64,000 nt of DNA from Asterias rubens (lineage: Eukaryota > Echinodermata > Asteroidea > Forcipulatida > Asteriidae): contig NC_047070.1 of assembly GCF_902459465.1 (NCBI RefSeq), forward strand, positions 14,596,156-14,660,155, given 5' to 3'. Of the stretch, positions 38,001 through 50,626 are shown in pieces. The notes beneath the pieces are model-generated. The model was not told where the DNA came from. It saw only the letters and a list, made by a program, of their open reading frames with translations, and ran no database searches. Each line of letters opens with the position of its first letter. The stretch's first letter is position 1. The position numbers were made by a program, and so were the translations under genes.

Positions 38001-41000
38001 CGGGTACTGTAAACAACTGGACCCCTACATGTGCAAAGGTTGGATAGTTCTAACATCTCTATCCTTACTCTATGGTTCTAATTGTACATAATAGGGCCCA
38101 GTGTAAATGTGCATAAAGTCAGGGTGTACTTTTGGTAACTATTCCAAAAGTTAATGACCATAAAATACTTATTTGGTATTGGTATAGCATTTGAGAGTTG
38201 TTGGTATTATAAATACATAATTAGAAAGGACCACCTTTAGAGTACATATTGTAATGAAGTTTTGAAGAATATTTTCAATCCAAAACTTAATATCTGAGAA
38301 AATCTTCCGGCAAGAAATACGGTTGATTTACAACTCGTACAGCCCTAGTTTGTCTACTAAGCACACTGCACTTTAAAGTATGTCATTGTCACACTTTTTT
38401 GGAACACGTAGCAGACGCACGAGCCATCCGGGGATCAGCAGCTATATTTTCAGTCATAAACTACCTTAATGATACGCCAGGGCTGCTGCCGTATGACCGA
38501 CATTCACCCTGTGCTTCTCACTGCAATGCAGACTATGTACACACAGTCTGGTGACCCTTAATGTATGAATGCATATAACATTATGTCTGATATTCTACAC
38601 TAGATGAAAGAAGTGGACTGTTCAAACTAAAGAAAGAAAACTGGGTGTGTTTTTTTGCAATGAAACATAAAAAAGGCAGATACTTGTATCCGCTGTTGAA
38701 TAATAAATAAATAATCCAATTAATCAATTAAAACACACACGTATAAAACACAACATAATACTATAATTAAAATATCACTGTGTTAATATCTTTGGTTTTC
38801 AAGGTGTTTATTTAAAAATTTCCCATTATCATGTGAATGTTTGCAAATTGTTTGCATCATCTGGGTAACAACATTTTGTTTATTCTAAATCATTTTTCTA
38901 TTTTTCAATAGTGCTTACAATACTGGCATTCAATGCTCACAATACTGGCGCAGGCCTGATACTTCAAGAAGGCAACAGATGCCTTGATGCCCTAGAAATT
39001 TACTATTTACTCATAGGGTGCCCTTTGCCAAAGAGAAAATGCCTTGGTGCCCCTGCCCTTTCAAAAATGAAGCATACAGCCCTGCTGGCGTTTCAAAGCT
39101 CATCAACCTTTGTACAAAGAGATTTTATAGAGATATGAATGAGATAGTAGAGGAAGCTTGATTGACATTGATATTGTTTTAATGTTTTCTCAAAAAGTAA
39201 AGCATTTCATGGATTAATATTTCAAGAGAAGTCTTTCACCATAACCTTCTCTATTAACCCTTTAAGTTATTTGTAAATCTGTGAACTTTTAATTTTGTTT
39301 CTGTACCGAAAGTGTTCAATGGCTTTAACCATACATTGTACATTACTAGTAACAACATAGTGTCTACACACGTTTTTATGTGCAGACCCTTTGCTACATG
39401 TCTGATCATTGCAAGTGTTTGCGGACTATGAACCGGAAATATTGTACTCATGCCCCAAAAATGGGAACTCGTTCTGATATTTTCTATCTCTAATTGAGCT
39501 ATCCATATGTGACGCTCGAACTCAAACATCTGTTACAGTCGTCAGGTGTGACCTTCCTTAAGTGCCATACCTTGAGGGGTCAAGGTGTGGATTTTCATGG
39601 GCCAGTACGTGAATCCAATCAAACCATATTGTTCATTAACACTGTGTACAGTTTAGACGATATTAGCCGTTCACAATCAGAGAACAATTCCAGGTTTTCA
39701 ATTAATTAATATTGTTATAAGATCAGATTTTCTGCCGAGGACAGCTATATTAAGGTCATTCTGTGTATGCTACATGTATACAATGCATTGATGGTTGTGT
39801 ATTATTTTTAAGAATCCACACGCATGGTTGCATACAAGTTCCATTTATTTTAAATACTTTTTTATTTTATTGTGAATTATTTATTCAAAGGTGACCTTAA
39901 TAAAGCCTTAACAGGGAATCCAAGGTGGCAGGAGCCTTAGGTGCATTAAAAATAGAGGGAACAAAATTGTTTAAATGCTTTGATCCATCTTTTTAATATC
40001 TTCACGTTTATTCTGAGATGGGTTTACCAAACTGGAAATCTTTTGAGTGAAAGTATTGGAAAGTCTCCAACATAGTGTTTTGATCACCTCCTGCAGTCGG
40101 TAACAGTACAATCATGGAGTGCACCAACAAAAATTTGAGCCATGTGCCCCCCCCCTCTCTATTTACTACACTTGTGGTGGAAGGAAAACAATATTTATGT
40201 TTCCGCCATAAGGTTAGGTACACTGTTTCAGTCATTGTCAAAGACGAGTCTCCTCACTTGGTGTATCACAAAGATATTTTCCCTTTAAATAGCTTTAAGT
40301 TATTGAAGTTTCCTTTTTTTTAAACACAGCCACTCCCCTACCCCTAACCCAGGCCTGATACTTCATGTTGGCAACGGAGGCGATTGCCTCCGTACCCCTT
40401 GCTATTGCCTTGGTGCCCTTGAATGACAGTAGAAATTTACAAATTCCTAATAGGGTGCCCTTCACCAAAGAGAAAATGCCTTGGTGCCCTTGCCCTTTCA
40501 AAAACGAGGCATACAGGCCTGCGTAACCCCAACACACTTAATGATGCCGAGTTCCCATTCTATTGGGAAGACCATCCCAACAAACAAATAAAAAAACACC
40601 AATCTAAAGGAACAAACCCCATCTTACAAATAGTCATGGCTTCCTTTACAGGGTACGCCCACACATTGGTTTTATGGTTGGTTGGGGGGGGGGGGGGGGT
40701 ATTTAACGATAGTTTCTTTATCCATAACAGGTCTCTCACAGTGCGTAATTGTTAATCCTGATCATTGGGCACAGACCTTTTTGGAACCATCCGTACCTAA
40801 TTTCATAGAGCTGCTTAAAAGCACAAAAAGCAGCTAAGCACAACAGAATTATGCTTACCAGAATACCTGCCAAAATACCATGTCACATAGCAGCCTACAA
40901 CTTGTGACTGGTATCCTGCTCATTTCAGCTTAGCAGAAACGTGTCAAGCAATATATTTTCTGCTTAAGCAGCTCTATGAAATTGTGCCCGAGGATCGAGT

Positions 41001-44000
41001 ACACAGGACCACACCACCTTATCACAACTTGAGAACGGTGCGCCTGGCCACGAAAAGCCACAACACTGTTATGGTATACTTTTCTACGAAAACAAAGTCA
41101 CAATCGTATAATTCCCGATTCCTGATTTACATTGTAACCCTAACTCCTGGAAACTCTTTTAATCAGCAAACCATGATAACAAGATCCATTCATTCCAACT
41201 GCCCAATCCTGTTATCCATGGATGGGCTATATATTCCTTTTATGTTTGTTAGGGTGGTTATCTAACAGAGGTTCATTCACCTTTTTTCACTTTAATCAAA
41301 CAAACCTTTTCCAAGGTCAGCTACATGTATCCATGGAGGCCTGCTATGAGCTTTTTATCGAGTTAGTTTTAGGAGAGAAGTGAACAGTACACTATTTTTG
41401 TTGACAGTAGATTTAGCCAAACTTGTTTACATTAAATGAGGTGGGTTTGGAAATGTCTGTTAATTTCATTAAAAAGTTTACACAATGCATCAAACACTTT
41501 CCATCTTGGCTGTGCTGGCTGGCAGCCAAAGGCGCCCTTGCATGCCTGCTTCTCGAACACGTTGTAGCAGCATCCTTCGCAATTCAGCTCTCAGCTGCGA
41601 GTAAGGATGATTAGCCCCCCAAATTATTATCAAAATCATATAATAGCCTATTTTAAATGTCCTACTAGATGCATGATTCCTAATATTTTCACAATGCATT
41701 GTATACTTAAGGAAACAATAATGTTAATGTGTTACGCATAACTACCAAATTTAACACAATTAGCATGACAGACTCCTAAAGACAGAAAGACTATAACATT
41801 TGGCTGAGAGTTGTGCATGGCGCGTATGCGATGGCATATTTCCATCATTTGACCTCAGCGATGGCAACCAATGCAAGGGGTTTATTTAATATCTAAGTAA
41901 AAAACAACTGTCTTAGTACACTAAAAAAGATTGAAAACAAGGACATTGTCAAATAACTTGCAAGCCTCATTCTAAATAAACATAAGAACATGAACAAATG
42001 TTGCTTCCGTGCCACAACATTGGAATCTTTCCAAGGCAAAACAATGCCAAAGACAACACTATTTTTAGAAGGCCTTCAAGGCCATCTTACATTTCATTGA
42101 TTACAGTTAAGTAATAAACCAAGCATGCTGGGCCCCAGTGGCCATTGCGGTTTGTTTTGCAACTTGGATTGTTATTGTCATGTGACTGTGTGTGTGACTC
42201 AGACCCAGCAAGCTATTTTGAAAATTTTCCATTTGATTTTGGATACTTTGCCCCTTTGGTACAGCGACTATTTAAATAAGACAATGTTATTTAATTTTAA
42301 TCTTGGCAAGCAACATGTAAACAAGTTTAGCAGCGCCAATATTCGATACAGCTTTTAGCAGGTAAAATGACCAGTCTGTTGACCAAGTGCCCTGTAATTC
42401 TCTTAGAAGGTCGTAGTTTTTAGGTGACCTGGGAATCGGAGGAAAATGCCATGACAAAAGAATTGACTGGAATAATGCTTTCGATTGTAGCTACTGGAAC
42501 GAACGTAATCTGTACATAGAATGTCCTTGCTATTCGCATTGCTGGTTAAACTGTGAATTACAACAAAACTGACAAACCTGGGAATAAACCCTTGAGGGAT
42601 TATTATTATAATTGAGTTATCAAAATAAAACAGTTTTACACTATGTATGATGATTGGATGCTGCCTTAAATTTGACTCATGTAAGCTTATGTTGTGCAAA
42701 TGAGACCAGGGGTGGATTTCACAAAGAGTTAGGACTAGTCTTATCTCGAGTTAGGACCAGTTACTCGTCCTAACTTAGGACTATCCATACAATTTGTATA
42801 TCTCCTAGGCTAGTCCTAAGTTAGGACTAGTCCTAACTCTTTGTGAAATCGACCCCTGGGGTGGAATTCACAAAGGTAGTCCTAACTTAGGACTAGTCCT
42901 AGGCAATGCTAAGAGATAGGACCAGTCCTAAGTTAGGACCAGTAACTCATCCTAACTTAGGACTGGTCCTATCTCTTAGCATTGCCTCGGACTAGTCCTA
43001 AGTTAGGACTACCTTTGTGAAATCCACCCCTGGCCCAATTTCATACAGCTGGTTGTTAAGCACAGAAGTAGCTAAGCACAACAAAATTATACATTACACA
43101 ATATGGTTACCAACCATACCATTACCAGTTCACAGTGACTGATAGTCAGATAGGGATACCCTCCTGAAATCTGCTAAGCAGAAAATACTGAAATTGATGA
43201 GCAGTATTTTCTGCTTTTACGCACCTATAAAGTTGGACCCTGGTCCTTTTCTGTTATTAAAAATAAACAAAGCTTGGCATTTTTTATCCTTTTTTGAACC
43301 TTGGAGAAAGCCAAGTTTTTTTTGTGGGCACCAGCTCTGATCATTTTTGTAAAATTGAAGTTCATGATATTAATTAGTGTCAATTTACATTCATTGAGTG
43401 TTGTTTTGAGTTTCATTTTGGTGGACTTGGTGGACAATTGTATTTATAACGAAGCTTTGTAATCAAGTGTTTAAGTTTAGTGGTAATCGGCCTTGTAATG
43501 GCTTTACCGACCTAATTTGAAAAATGTGCCAAACCGAAGAGTTCCAGAACCAGAAGCTAACGTTCAACATCGATTTGTTCATTTCCCTTTCATCAGGTTA
43601 TAGTTCCCTAAAATTCAAATCTATTAATAGAGTGTTATCATAATTTAATAGTCAAAGGGTGTCAACTGCTTTATAGGCCTAGTGTATGTAAATCAGGGAA
43701 CAGTTTCTCCCACAAATTTTCCATTATAGCAAAATATTAAGACTTTGAATTTTAAGCCTGATATTGGGCTGTGTGAACAAATCCTGCCTGCAGGAAGTCC
43801 AGCCGTCCATTTCACCAAACTCTTTAAGTAAGGATGAGTTACTTGTCCTAACTCTAGATAAGACGAGTCCTAACTCTTTGAGAAATCAACCCCAGGCTCT
43901 TTTGTTAACATGTGATGTCACGGGTCACATGACCTGTACACATGCCTAAACCATCAGCAGACAAACTAAGCTATCCCAGGATTTAAACAGCTCAAGGTGG

Positions 44001-47000
44001 TAGATAGATTGAACAAGAACCCACCCCCCCCCCGACAAGGTTAAACCCTCTCTCCAAAAAACAACTTGCTTTGCCAGCATTTATAAATAGAATTCTAACA
44101 ATCTGCAAGTTTGTGATAAAGAAAAAATTGCTGAGTAGTCATTGTGAAATCTTATGACATCTTCCAAATTATTGTGCAATTGAGCATTTTTCTCAGTGTA
44201 CACATAGTCCAGTAACTAGCCAGAAATAAGGGCAGTGTATGGGGGTCAATACGGCTTCCCTCATTTTTATCTTTAATGTGTCAACAAAAGCAAACATTGG
44301 CATTTATCGTTTCAAAAATGTAAACGCTGAAAAAAAAGTAGTAACGCGATAACTGAAGGATTAAGGCAATTATCTTCAGAAGGAATGTAAGGTTTTGGTT
44401 TAACCCGATGACATCATCATCGCCCTATATCAGCAAAGCACACAATTTCGGTTTGTTTACATGGATCCAGCCACAATGGCAGGTTATCGCGTGGATTGTG
44501 TTCCAATCTTGTTCGGACCTCTCATTGACTGGCAGGACAAACCTATGGAGTGCTAACATTCCATTTAGTGTAACTCCCCGAAATTCTTGCATCATAAAAA
44601 TCTCATGGTCATCACTAACAAATAAATTGCTCAACTGATTAAGAGGGGTGTCCTGTTGAATTTTCACTCCCTGCAAAATACTTATCTCTCTAAACTTTGG
44701 CTTGATGCCCTACATCATGGACAGGACATTATGTTGCAAGCAACTAAAGCTCGGACAGCACTTCTATTGAGAGACAGTACTAGCAGGTACTAAGCTAGTT
44801 TTGCTTTCACTTTCCCATTGCTGCGTGGGAAACAAGCACTGTATTATAAATTGTGTGATTAGATCATATGAACATGAACTTTCTGTACATCATGTAATGT
44901 AGAGCCCTGAGTAGGCATGTACAAAAAAATGTACACCTTACTACGTACAGTAGACAGACAGTGTCAGTAGTGTCGTCTTTTAAAGTGTGAATAAACTACT
45001 TAAAAAACGCACAAGGCAAAACAGAAGCTGGCCAGGCACACACAGTATTCAGTATCCTATTTCAATGGTTTCTAAATTTCATACATGTACAAAGTAATAT
45101 GTAGTCTGACGGAGTAGAAGTCAGGAAACCATTTGAATCATAGTAAACACTCAGTATAAATGCTATTTTTGATTTGACGTTTTAATACTTAGTACCTCCT
45201 AGGGATATGAATGATGTTACGTGCGCCTAATTCATTACAATGTCAAAAAGGAACTAAGGCACGACAGAGACATTTGACAAGGAAGAGTGAAACCTAACCA
45301 GCGATTATATTCACGATGATAATTTAATTTACTCAAACAACAATATTTAAAGCAATAGAACCATTAATAATGCACATGGCAGATTTAATACAATTCAAAT
45401 GAGAGACCCTAAGATTATAGCTACCGGAAGTTTGATGACTGGGTTCGATGTGCTGGTTACACGGTGCCTCTTCTAAACTGACGTCTGGCACTAGATTGGT
45501 ACATCTAGGGAGAGCCTCAAACCTGGCATGGGTTTAGGCCATCTAGGAAGAGCCTCAAAACCGGGCGTGGGTTTTAGGCCATCTAGGAAGAGCCTCAAAA
45601 CCGGGCGTGGGTTTTAGGCCATCGGAGCGCAAGAACCGGGTGGTTCAAGCCATCAACTTGAAGGAGAAAGAGCACAGTTTTGGCTGACTGTCTCTGTGCA
45701 AGAACCGGTTGGTTCAAGCCATCAACTTGAAGGAGAAAGAGCACAGTTGTGACTGACTGTCTCTGTAACTGGAATATGGCTGAAACACCAATACTGGACA
45801 ATGGTGTGGCCGATGGTTGAAGTGGTGACACCCATCAATGTATGAGTTGGGCAGAGCCCCTGGCTGACTCAGTGGTGGCGGAGTGATGAGTGTAACCCAG
45901 CAAGAGGCATACCCAGTATTTTATAGGCTAGAAACATCACACAATGCAGTGGGCAATTATACTAAACATTGTGTCCACTGCACATTAATAATAAGTTTGG
46001 AGTGTCAACACATTAAGGACACAATGTTACATTATGACCGTTGCATAACATCTAACAATACACATTGTGAAACAGACTGACCTGTTTTGCCAAATACCAC
46101 AGATGTTCTTAAAGACCAACAAATATGTCATAACAAAAGGAACAGGATAAGGGGGAGAGAAAGCCCATCTGTAACAATGAGTACTAGGTAGCTGTCTTCC
46201 TGTGTCAGACCATACATAGCAGGCCGGAACTGAAAACACACTTGTTCACTTAGACTTTCATTGGGTTTCATTATGTTTTGTTTATTCTTCATTTTCTATT
46301 GTATAATGTTTTCATTTTGTGTAGGCGCCTTGATCGGTTTTCTGGAAAAGTGCGCATTATAAATCCATATTATTATTATTTTTATTATTTGAGTTTATAA
46401 TACATTTTATTTACAGGGCCTTTGTCATAACCAAACTAATACAGACGCTCTAAATCAAGTATGTGTCCCCGCCCCCCATGGCTGTACACACAACATTATG
46501 ACAGAGCTGTGTGTGAACATAAACATCTAAGGTTCCAGGATGTAAAATCCAATCACATGACTTACAATGAATGTGTATAACAAAATCAGGTTTTCCTCAT
46601 TTCCTAAAAGACTTTGACGGAAAATGAAACTAAAAATCTGTCGACCAAACTCCCTTTTTAGCCATACTTTGTGTCAATGTATGATGTATAAAAATGTGAA
46701 AAGGTGCTTGTTTTAGTTTTTCGTCAGCATTGGCATGGAAATTTGACATTCATGAATAATTTTCATTCATATTTTAACAAAATGAGTCTATGAACATCAC
46801 ACACACAAAATGTAAAAGAAAAAAGACAATTGTCGCTGAACATTCACAACGATTGTCTTAACCAATGACAATAGCGAGGTTTAGCTGCACGCTACACAAG
46901 CAAAAACGTCAACAAATTGTGTCATTTGTACCTGACGTGGAAAATGGTAATTTCACAAATGCTCGCGTAACACGCAGCTAATAATAAACCTCCCTAAATA

Positions 47001-47769
47001 CACGATATCTCAAAAACGCGACCACCAGTTGAAATTAAATTTTCTCAGGTTTATTTTATTGTACAACAATTCCTCCATGAAACAACTACATTTATAAAGG
47101 ATTATAACAATTGAAAGGTTCCAAAGGAAAGGAATACATTTACAATGTCTCAAAACTTCTAAACATGTCTAAAAAGAAATAATTATGCGACTGCACTCTG
47201 CATTATTTTTGGGATAACTTTCTGTATGGCACCACCACTTTTTCACTAATTTTTACAAAAAGGGATATCTCATTGAGGTAGATTAGCTACTATAGTGGTG
47301 GCACAATACGGAAACTTTTCCTAGTTTTGTACAAACCGTATCAACAATTATCAATGTTCAGTTTTTCAGTACACAGATTATCCTTCTGTCTGTCCTTGAA
47401 TTGAAACCACACTATACATGCTATAAAAAAAAACAGTTAGTGACTTCCTGCAATGCTGAAAATTTATACAAATTCTAAATTATAACGGTAAGTTAGTAGT
47501 TGACTTTACCATATCCTTAGCTGCCAACACCCACGCAGCACCTGGCTAGCTAGGCCGGCTTGAAGCTCAAACAAACCGCAGTTATTCTGTGCTGTGTCTA
47601 CTCGGTCTACTCATCCCATGACCCGATTCACACAGCACTAGTCACGCGGAAATTTTATACACTGAAACATGCTGCTGGATCAGACAACATTTTCTCCGTT
47701 TTTTTATCCTAATTACACACACAAAATACTCACTTTTGGTTTGTACAACCACTTGCGTATTGACATCAT
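23094..47769 (-). CDS. ZFYVE28: Lateral signaling target protein 2 homolog (FYVE domain endosomal protein), complete
   Basis: Twelve coding exons on the minus strand: 47769-47734, 36354-36201, 34392-34268, 31560-31411, 29361-29219, 28127-28038, 27613-27512, 26984-25632, 25448-25294, 25010-24447, 23450-23347, 23210-23094. Total 3093 nt, 1030 aa. The start [12 protein letters not shown] is nearly identical to the conserved LST2 N-terminus. The N-terminal domain (about 1-290) keeps [56 protein letters not shown] and SELFRPF. A 451-codon disordered, Ser/Pro-rich exon (25632-26984) and the [14 protein letters not shown] block follow. The FYVE finger (about 960-1027) has [14 protein letters not shown] and PVRVCNRCY, so all three phosphoinositide-binding signatures are present, and it is split across two exons. 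The protein ends 11 residues after the last Cys pair. Known role: binds PI3P on endosomes and limits EGFR signalling. Intron 6 uses a GTATGA donor; the rest are ordinary. Human ZFYVE28 is about 887 aa; the extra length is in the disordered middle. Confidence 0.95.
26985..27014. repeat. AAT microsatellite in the LST2 exon 8 acceptor region
   Basis: On the coding (minus) strand the repeat reads ATT-ATT and runs directly into TTTACAG, the acceptor of the large exon at 26984-25632. Confidence 0.85.
27822..27875 (-). repeat. tRNA-like SINE fragment (LST2 intron 7)
   Basis: GGGTGGGATTCAAACCCATG is an inverted B box; AACACAGGCATATTACTTGG also occurs beside the tRNA-like pair at 61770-62060. Confidence 0.5.
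29396..29782 (+). mobile_element. TTAA-flanked MITE, copy 4 (LST2 intron 4)
   Basis: TTAAAGGCAGTGGACGCTAT on the left and AATAGTGTTCAGTGTCTTTAA on the right; it begins about 35 bp upstream of the LST2 exon 5 acceptor. Confidence 0.85.
30170..30776 (+). repeat. Diverged tandem repeat array (LST2 intron 4)
   Basis: CTAAAGGCCACC(G/A)TACAATC starts at 30402 and 30594, period 192 bp, with both units running to CAGACATTTCATTCATAGCT. Older, more diverged relatives start near 30170 and 30300 (CTAAAGGCCATCGTAGAATC, CTAAAGGCCAAGGTACTATT). Confidence 0.85.
31630..32016 (+). mobile_element. TTAA-flanked MITE, copy 5 (LST2 intron 3)
   Basis: Left TTAAAGGCAGTGGACACTAT, right CAATAGTGTACACTGTCTTTAA, with both TTAA flanks intact. 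The internal GAGACCTCGAG hairpin is conserved. Confidence 0.85.
33269..33411. repeat. CAGGCCTG-related element, variant subfamily (LST2 intron 3)
   Basis: CAAGCCTGTAATTTCATTTT at one end, AAAGGGCACTTCCTTTGAAA and CACCAAGGCCAAGACCCAGG inside, and GTAATTCCAGGCC at the other end. Confidence 0.65.
35110..35292 (+). repeat. CAGGCCTG-family element (LST2 intron 2)
   Basis: GAGGCAACAAAGGCAATTGC, TTGCCTTGGTGCCCTTGAAA and ATTAAGCATACACGCCTGC are present; the left end is degraded. Confidence 0.75.
37081..37207 (+). repeat. CAGGCCTG-family element (LST2 intron 1)
   Basis: CAGGGCTGATACTTTATGGA through GCCTTGGTGCCCTTGAAATG to CCCTTTACCGAGGAG; the right end is truncated. Confidence 0.75.
38951..39084 (+). 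repeat. CAGGCCTG-family element, internally deleted (LST2 intron 1)
   Basis: CAGGCCTGATACTTCAAGAA at the left and GAAGCATACAGCCCTG at the right, with a shortened middle (CTCATAGGGTGCCCTTTGCC). Confidence 0.8.
40350..40521 (+). repeat. CAGGCCTG-family element, complete (LST2 intron 1)
   Basis: Both ends present: CAGGCCTGATACTTCATGTT and GAGGCATACAGGCCTG, 172 bp. A good template for the family consensus. Confidence 0.85.
40795..40990. mobile_element. TTTCATAGAGCTGCTTAA foldback element (LST2 intron 1)
   Basis: Left AATTTCATAGAGCTGCTTAA, right TTAAGCAGCTCTATGAAATT, perfectly complementary ends around an AGCTAAGCACAACAG body. Confidence 0.8.
41505..41625. repeat. Fragment of the tRNA-Glu-like SINE (LST2 intron 1)
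   Basis: CTTCTCGAACACGTTGTAGC and AATTCAGCTCTCAGCTGCGA, ending TTAGCCCCCCAAATTATTAT, match the complement of 59213-59330. Confidence 0.7.
42707..43032. mobile_element. Two TTAGGACTAGTC foldback elements back to back (LST2 intron 1)
   Basis: The first (42707-42857) has GGATTTCACAAAGAGTTAGG and TAACTCTTTGTGAAATCGAC ends. The second (42858-43032) has GAATTCACAAAGGTAGTCCT and AGGACTACCTTTGTGAAATC ends. They are immediately adjacent. Confidence 0.85.
43030..43232. mobile_element. CCCAATTTCATA foldback-family element (LST2 intron 1)
   Basis: CCCAATTTCATACAGCTGGT then AGCTAAGCACAACAAAATTA and AAATCTGCTAAGCAGAAAAT. It directly follows the double foldback at 42707-43032. Confidence 0.65.
45503..45767 (+). 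repeat. Two adjacent short tandem arrays (LST2 intron 1)
   Basis: A 40-bp unit (GGCCATCTAGGAAGAGCCTC...) is repeated about three times to 45623, followed by two copies of a 69-bp unit starting AAGAACCGGGTGGTTCAAGC at 45631 and AAGAACCGGTTGGTTCAAGC at 45700. Confidence 0.85.
47212..47321. mobile_element. GGCGCCACC foldback element, copy 3 (LST2 intron 1)
   Basis: GGATAACTTTCTGTATGGCA at the left, GTGGTGGCACAATACGGAAA at the right, and GATATCTCATTGAGGTAGAT in the centre. It ends about 400 bp inside intron 1 from the first LST2 exon. Confidence 0.75.
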
Positions 47770-50626
47770 CTTGAAGCCGAACAGCGCTAGTTAGTTGTCA
47801 TAATTCCAAGAGAATAATGAGTGGTCGGTATGTGAAAATTCAGACTTTGTGGGCGTTCGGTGCGAGTGTGAAGTCTTTTTCCAGTCAATGGAAATTTATG
47901 AAAACATTGCAATGCGTGCTTAAATATGACCCGTGACATTTGTATTGTCTTACCGCTGGTAATCGCTCTAAACACAATAACGCTATGAGATAATACGGGG
48001 GACCAGTACCATCCGGTAAATACGGTGTCCGAAAAAGGCCATCGCTCAATTTCATGAACTGTTTAAATAACAATAAAACAAAAAGGATTGTTTGATAAAC
48101 ACACAGTAATGTTTAACAAACAGGGGAATCAGTTATAATAATCTAAATAACAAGATATTTTGGCTGATCACTTTTTTATGCGGAGGAATATTTGTTTTTC
48201 TGAGGTAAATAACTTACAAAAAGGCCCAACCCATCCCAGCCAGCTTCAAAAGCACTCCACTGTATGCCAATGTGGCAGAGGGCAACCCGCCCACCCCCCC
48301 CCCCCCTGTTTCCATTAATTCACACAATCTTGGCCTTGTGTACGGAATCAACTAACCAAATGATCGTAACCCAAACCCCCTATTGAAAGGCGAGCAACAA
48401 TTTCCCATCGTACAAGTTCCAATGGGGGACAGGACAACATAAACAACTTTAGTAAGCAATACAAATTGACAAATACAGACTGCATGTAATTGTTTTTATT
48501 TCAATTCAATAAATAATTTTATTTCATAACAAACTTGCTTACTCTGAGGGTAATGACCCTGATCCAAAATGCCTCTTTGTTAAAAAGATGATAATGGTTG
48601 TAGCTATGTACAAAGCTAAAATGTGTGTAATTATATCCCAAATCACCCAAATTACTGTTTACACCAATTCCCATAATCAAACTCTTTCTTGCATAAATTA
48701 TCGAAGAAAAACAAGCTCAATGCAACTCCTACATGGGCTTTGGGTTATAGGTGGAGTCAGTTTGTGTGAATTGGGCGGGGCTAACAGAAGAATTATGCCG
48801 CACTGTCCAACACATTCATTAAACAAAATTGTTGGATTTTTGTGTGTTACAAAAGTACCCTTTTTGTTCCTTTTCACAAATCTTGCAAAAAGATTTGACA
48901 TTCAGTACATATGTAAAGTGAGAAAGATAGAGCTCGTAAAGCTCATTTTAACTGGATTTTGGAAAGTTTATTCAACTTCTACTTCCTGGACAGACACCTA
49001 GTTATGTAATGAAGGACAGACCTGTTTCCTCAACTCAAGAGATTCAGTGAAACTTTATCATTATATACAGCCACACTGTCTCTGCATGTCAAATCTAAAC
49101 CAAACTAAACCCAAGGACAATAGTCTGGCACCTAGGAAATCACTGTAATAAATCTAGTAACTGTTTATGGGGAAATTTTACAAAGCTCCACTGGTATGAA
49201 AACACCCTATATACAAAAAATTTTGTTTGCACAATAAAGTAATTGTCACTTATACCTTTATAGTTTTAACCTCTCTGCACAACATTATCTGCCTTCAAAC
49301 TTTCTTGGTGACTGATTTGATGGTGTATGGGTACACAACAACATAAATTTTGTAGAGGTCACAAGGTCAAACTGAGTGTTTGAATCCAGTCATTTTTGAA
49401 CAGATCCTTCATGAAAATGAGGAATTGCTCAGAAGTCTCTAATCTCCTGTTTAAAACAGTGTAACATTTTCCCAAGTAAGTGTGATACGGTACCCTTAAA
49501 AAATGGAACCACTCCGTTTTAACAAGCATGTAAACAAAGTAGTCACTTTTGGAAGCCAATCAGCATTGTTTCTCAGTACATCCCTACCAGGGGTTAGTGA
49601 CGACAGGTATATTTTGTATTTTTTGTATTTGCACACATTTATTTCATTGCTGCCCTACATTTAAACTTACACATTTTACAAAGTTTTATAAGTATATTCA
49701 AATTATGAGTAGTTTACAGTATTACTTAGTATCTTAGGATATGAAAGTTTACAATGATTTAGATAGTTATATATTAGGAAGCTTTTTAAAGTATACGGCA
49801 CGTTGTCCATGGTAAAGAGGCTGATGTCACTGGGTTTTTTAAAGAGCAAATTAATATCATCATCTAGTGATCACTGAATAAACCATGATACAAGACTAAT
49901 GTTTTAGTCAAAACATCAGGAAAAATGTTTGGCCCTCTCAATTTTGGAAAGTTTGACCACAACTGTTAATGACACTCTCTGCTGGATTTTAACAGATGGC
50001 AATTGAAAAGTTACACATCTAGCCTGAACACCTGACATCATCTGAGGATTGTGAATTTTGCCAGAGATCTGCTGCTCAGCCCACGTGCATAATCACCTTT
50101 GACCTCCAATCATTTCACATGGCTTTCATGGTTCATGAGATTCGCAGTCAAATGTGACTTACATGTGTATACATATAAAGCCAACACCTGTCCTTATTTA
50201 AAGGGGACCATTCTATTATACATCTAGCTTACATAAAGGGCATACTGTCTGGATGATTGATGCAAGACCATTCCACAAGAGTTGTAACTTGTATAAAGGT
50301 ATCCTGAACATCTGACGTCACACTTCACGGCTCGTGAATTACATCAGAGAGTGGCCTCAAGCCAACGTCAGTTTTCTGAGGGTCACATGATATGAGCCAA
50401 CTCGCATTCATTTCGCAATAAAATTCTACGTACACATGGATGTACCCCGTACTCTATACATTGTCAGATGGTACGTTGTATCCAATGATATCGCTGGCTT
50501 TGTAAAACCAATACCTGTCTTTATCCTTGCAGATGAGGACAGGGGATCGAGTCTAGCATTCCATGCTTAATGCAGATAGATCCATCGTGATATGACAATG
50601 ACAACTGTGAACACTGGAAGTTACTG
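47770..50626. other. Intergenic region between LST2 and SMIM19
   Basis: The start (47.77-48.06 kb) is the likely LST2 promoter and 5' UTR, with several CpGs just upstream of the ATG. There is a poly-C run near 48290-48307. The 137-codon open frame at 48588-49001 (+) has no domain, low-complexity neighbours and no splice context, so it is not called. A repeat resembling the 13.9-14.2 kb region occurs around 50.0-50.5 kb. Otherwise nothing is recognised. Confidence 0.5.

Larger units (their letters stand above)
36355..47733 (-). other. ZFYVE28: First intron of LST2/ZFYVE28 (11.4 kb)
   Basis: No exon of another gene is recognisable on either strand. It contains CAGGCCTG-family copies (37081, 38951, 40350), foldback elements (40795-40990, 42707-43032, 43030-43230, 47212-47321), a tRNA-derived SINE fragment (41505-41625), tandem repeats at 45503-45767, a poly-G run at 40684-40700 and a SINE-like tail with a TTA microsatellite near 46.32-46.39 kb. 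The large size is typical of a first intron that may carry enhancers, but I see no specific motif to claim. Confidence 0.7.

Noticed and set aside
45595..45831. Minus-strand frame with two copies of [12 protein letters not shown]
   Set aside because: Caused by the 69-bp tandem unit, which is a multiple of three; no start context or homology.
48588..49001. 137-codon open frame on the plus strand
   Set aside because: Composition looks like random AT-rich translation, with no domain or homology I recognise, in intergenic DNA.
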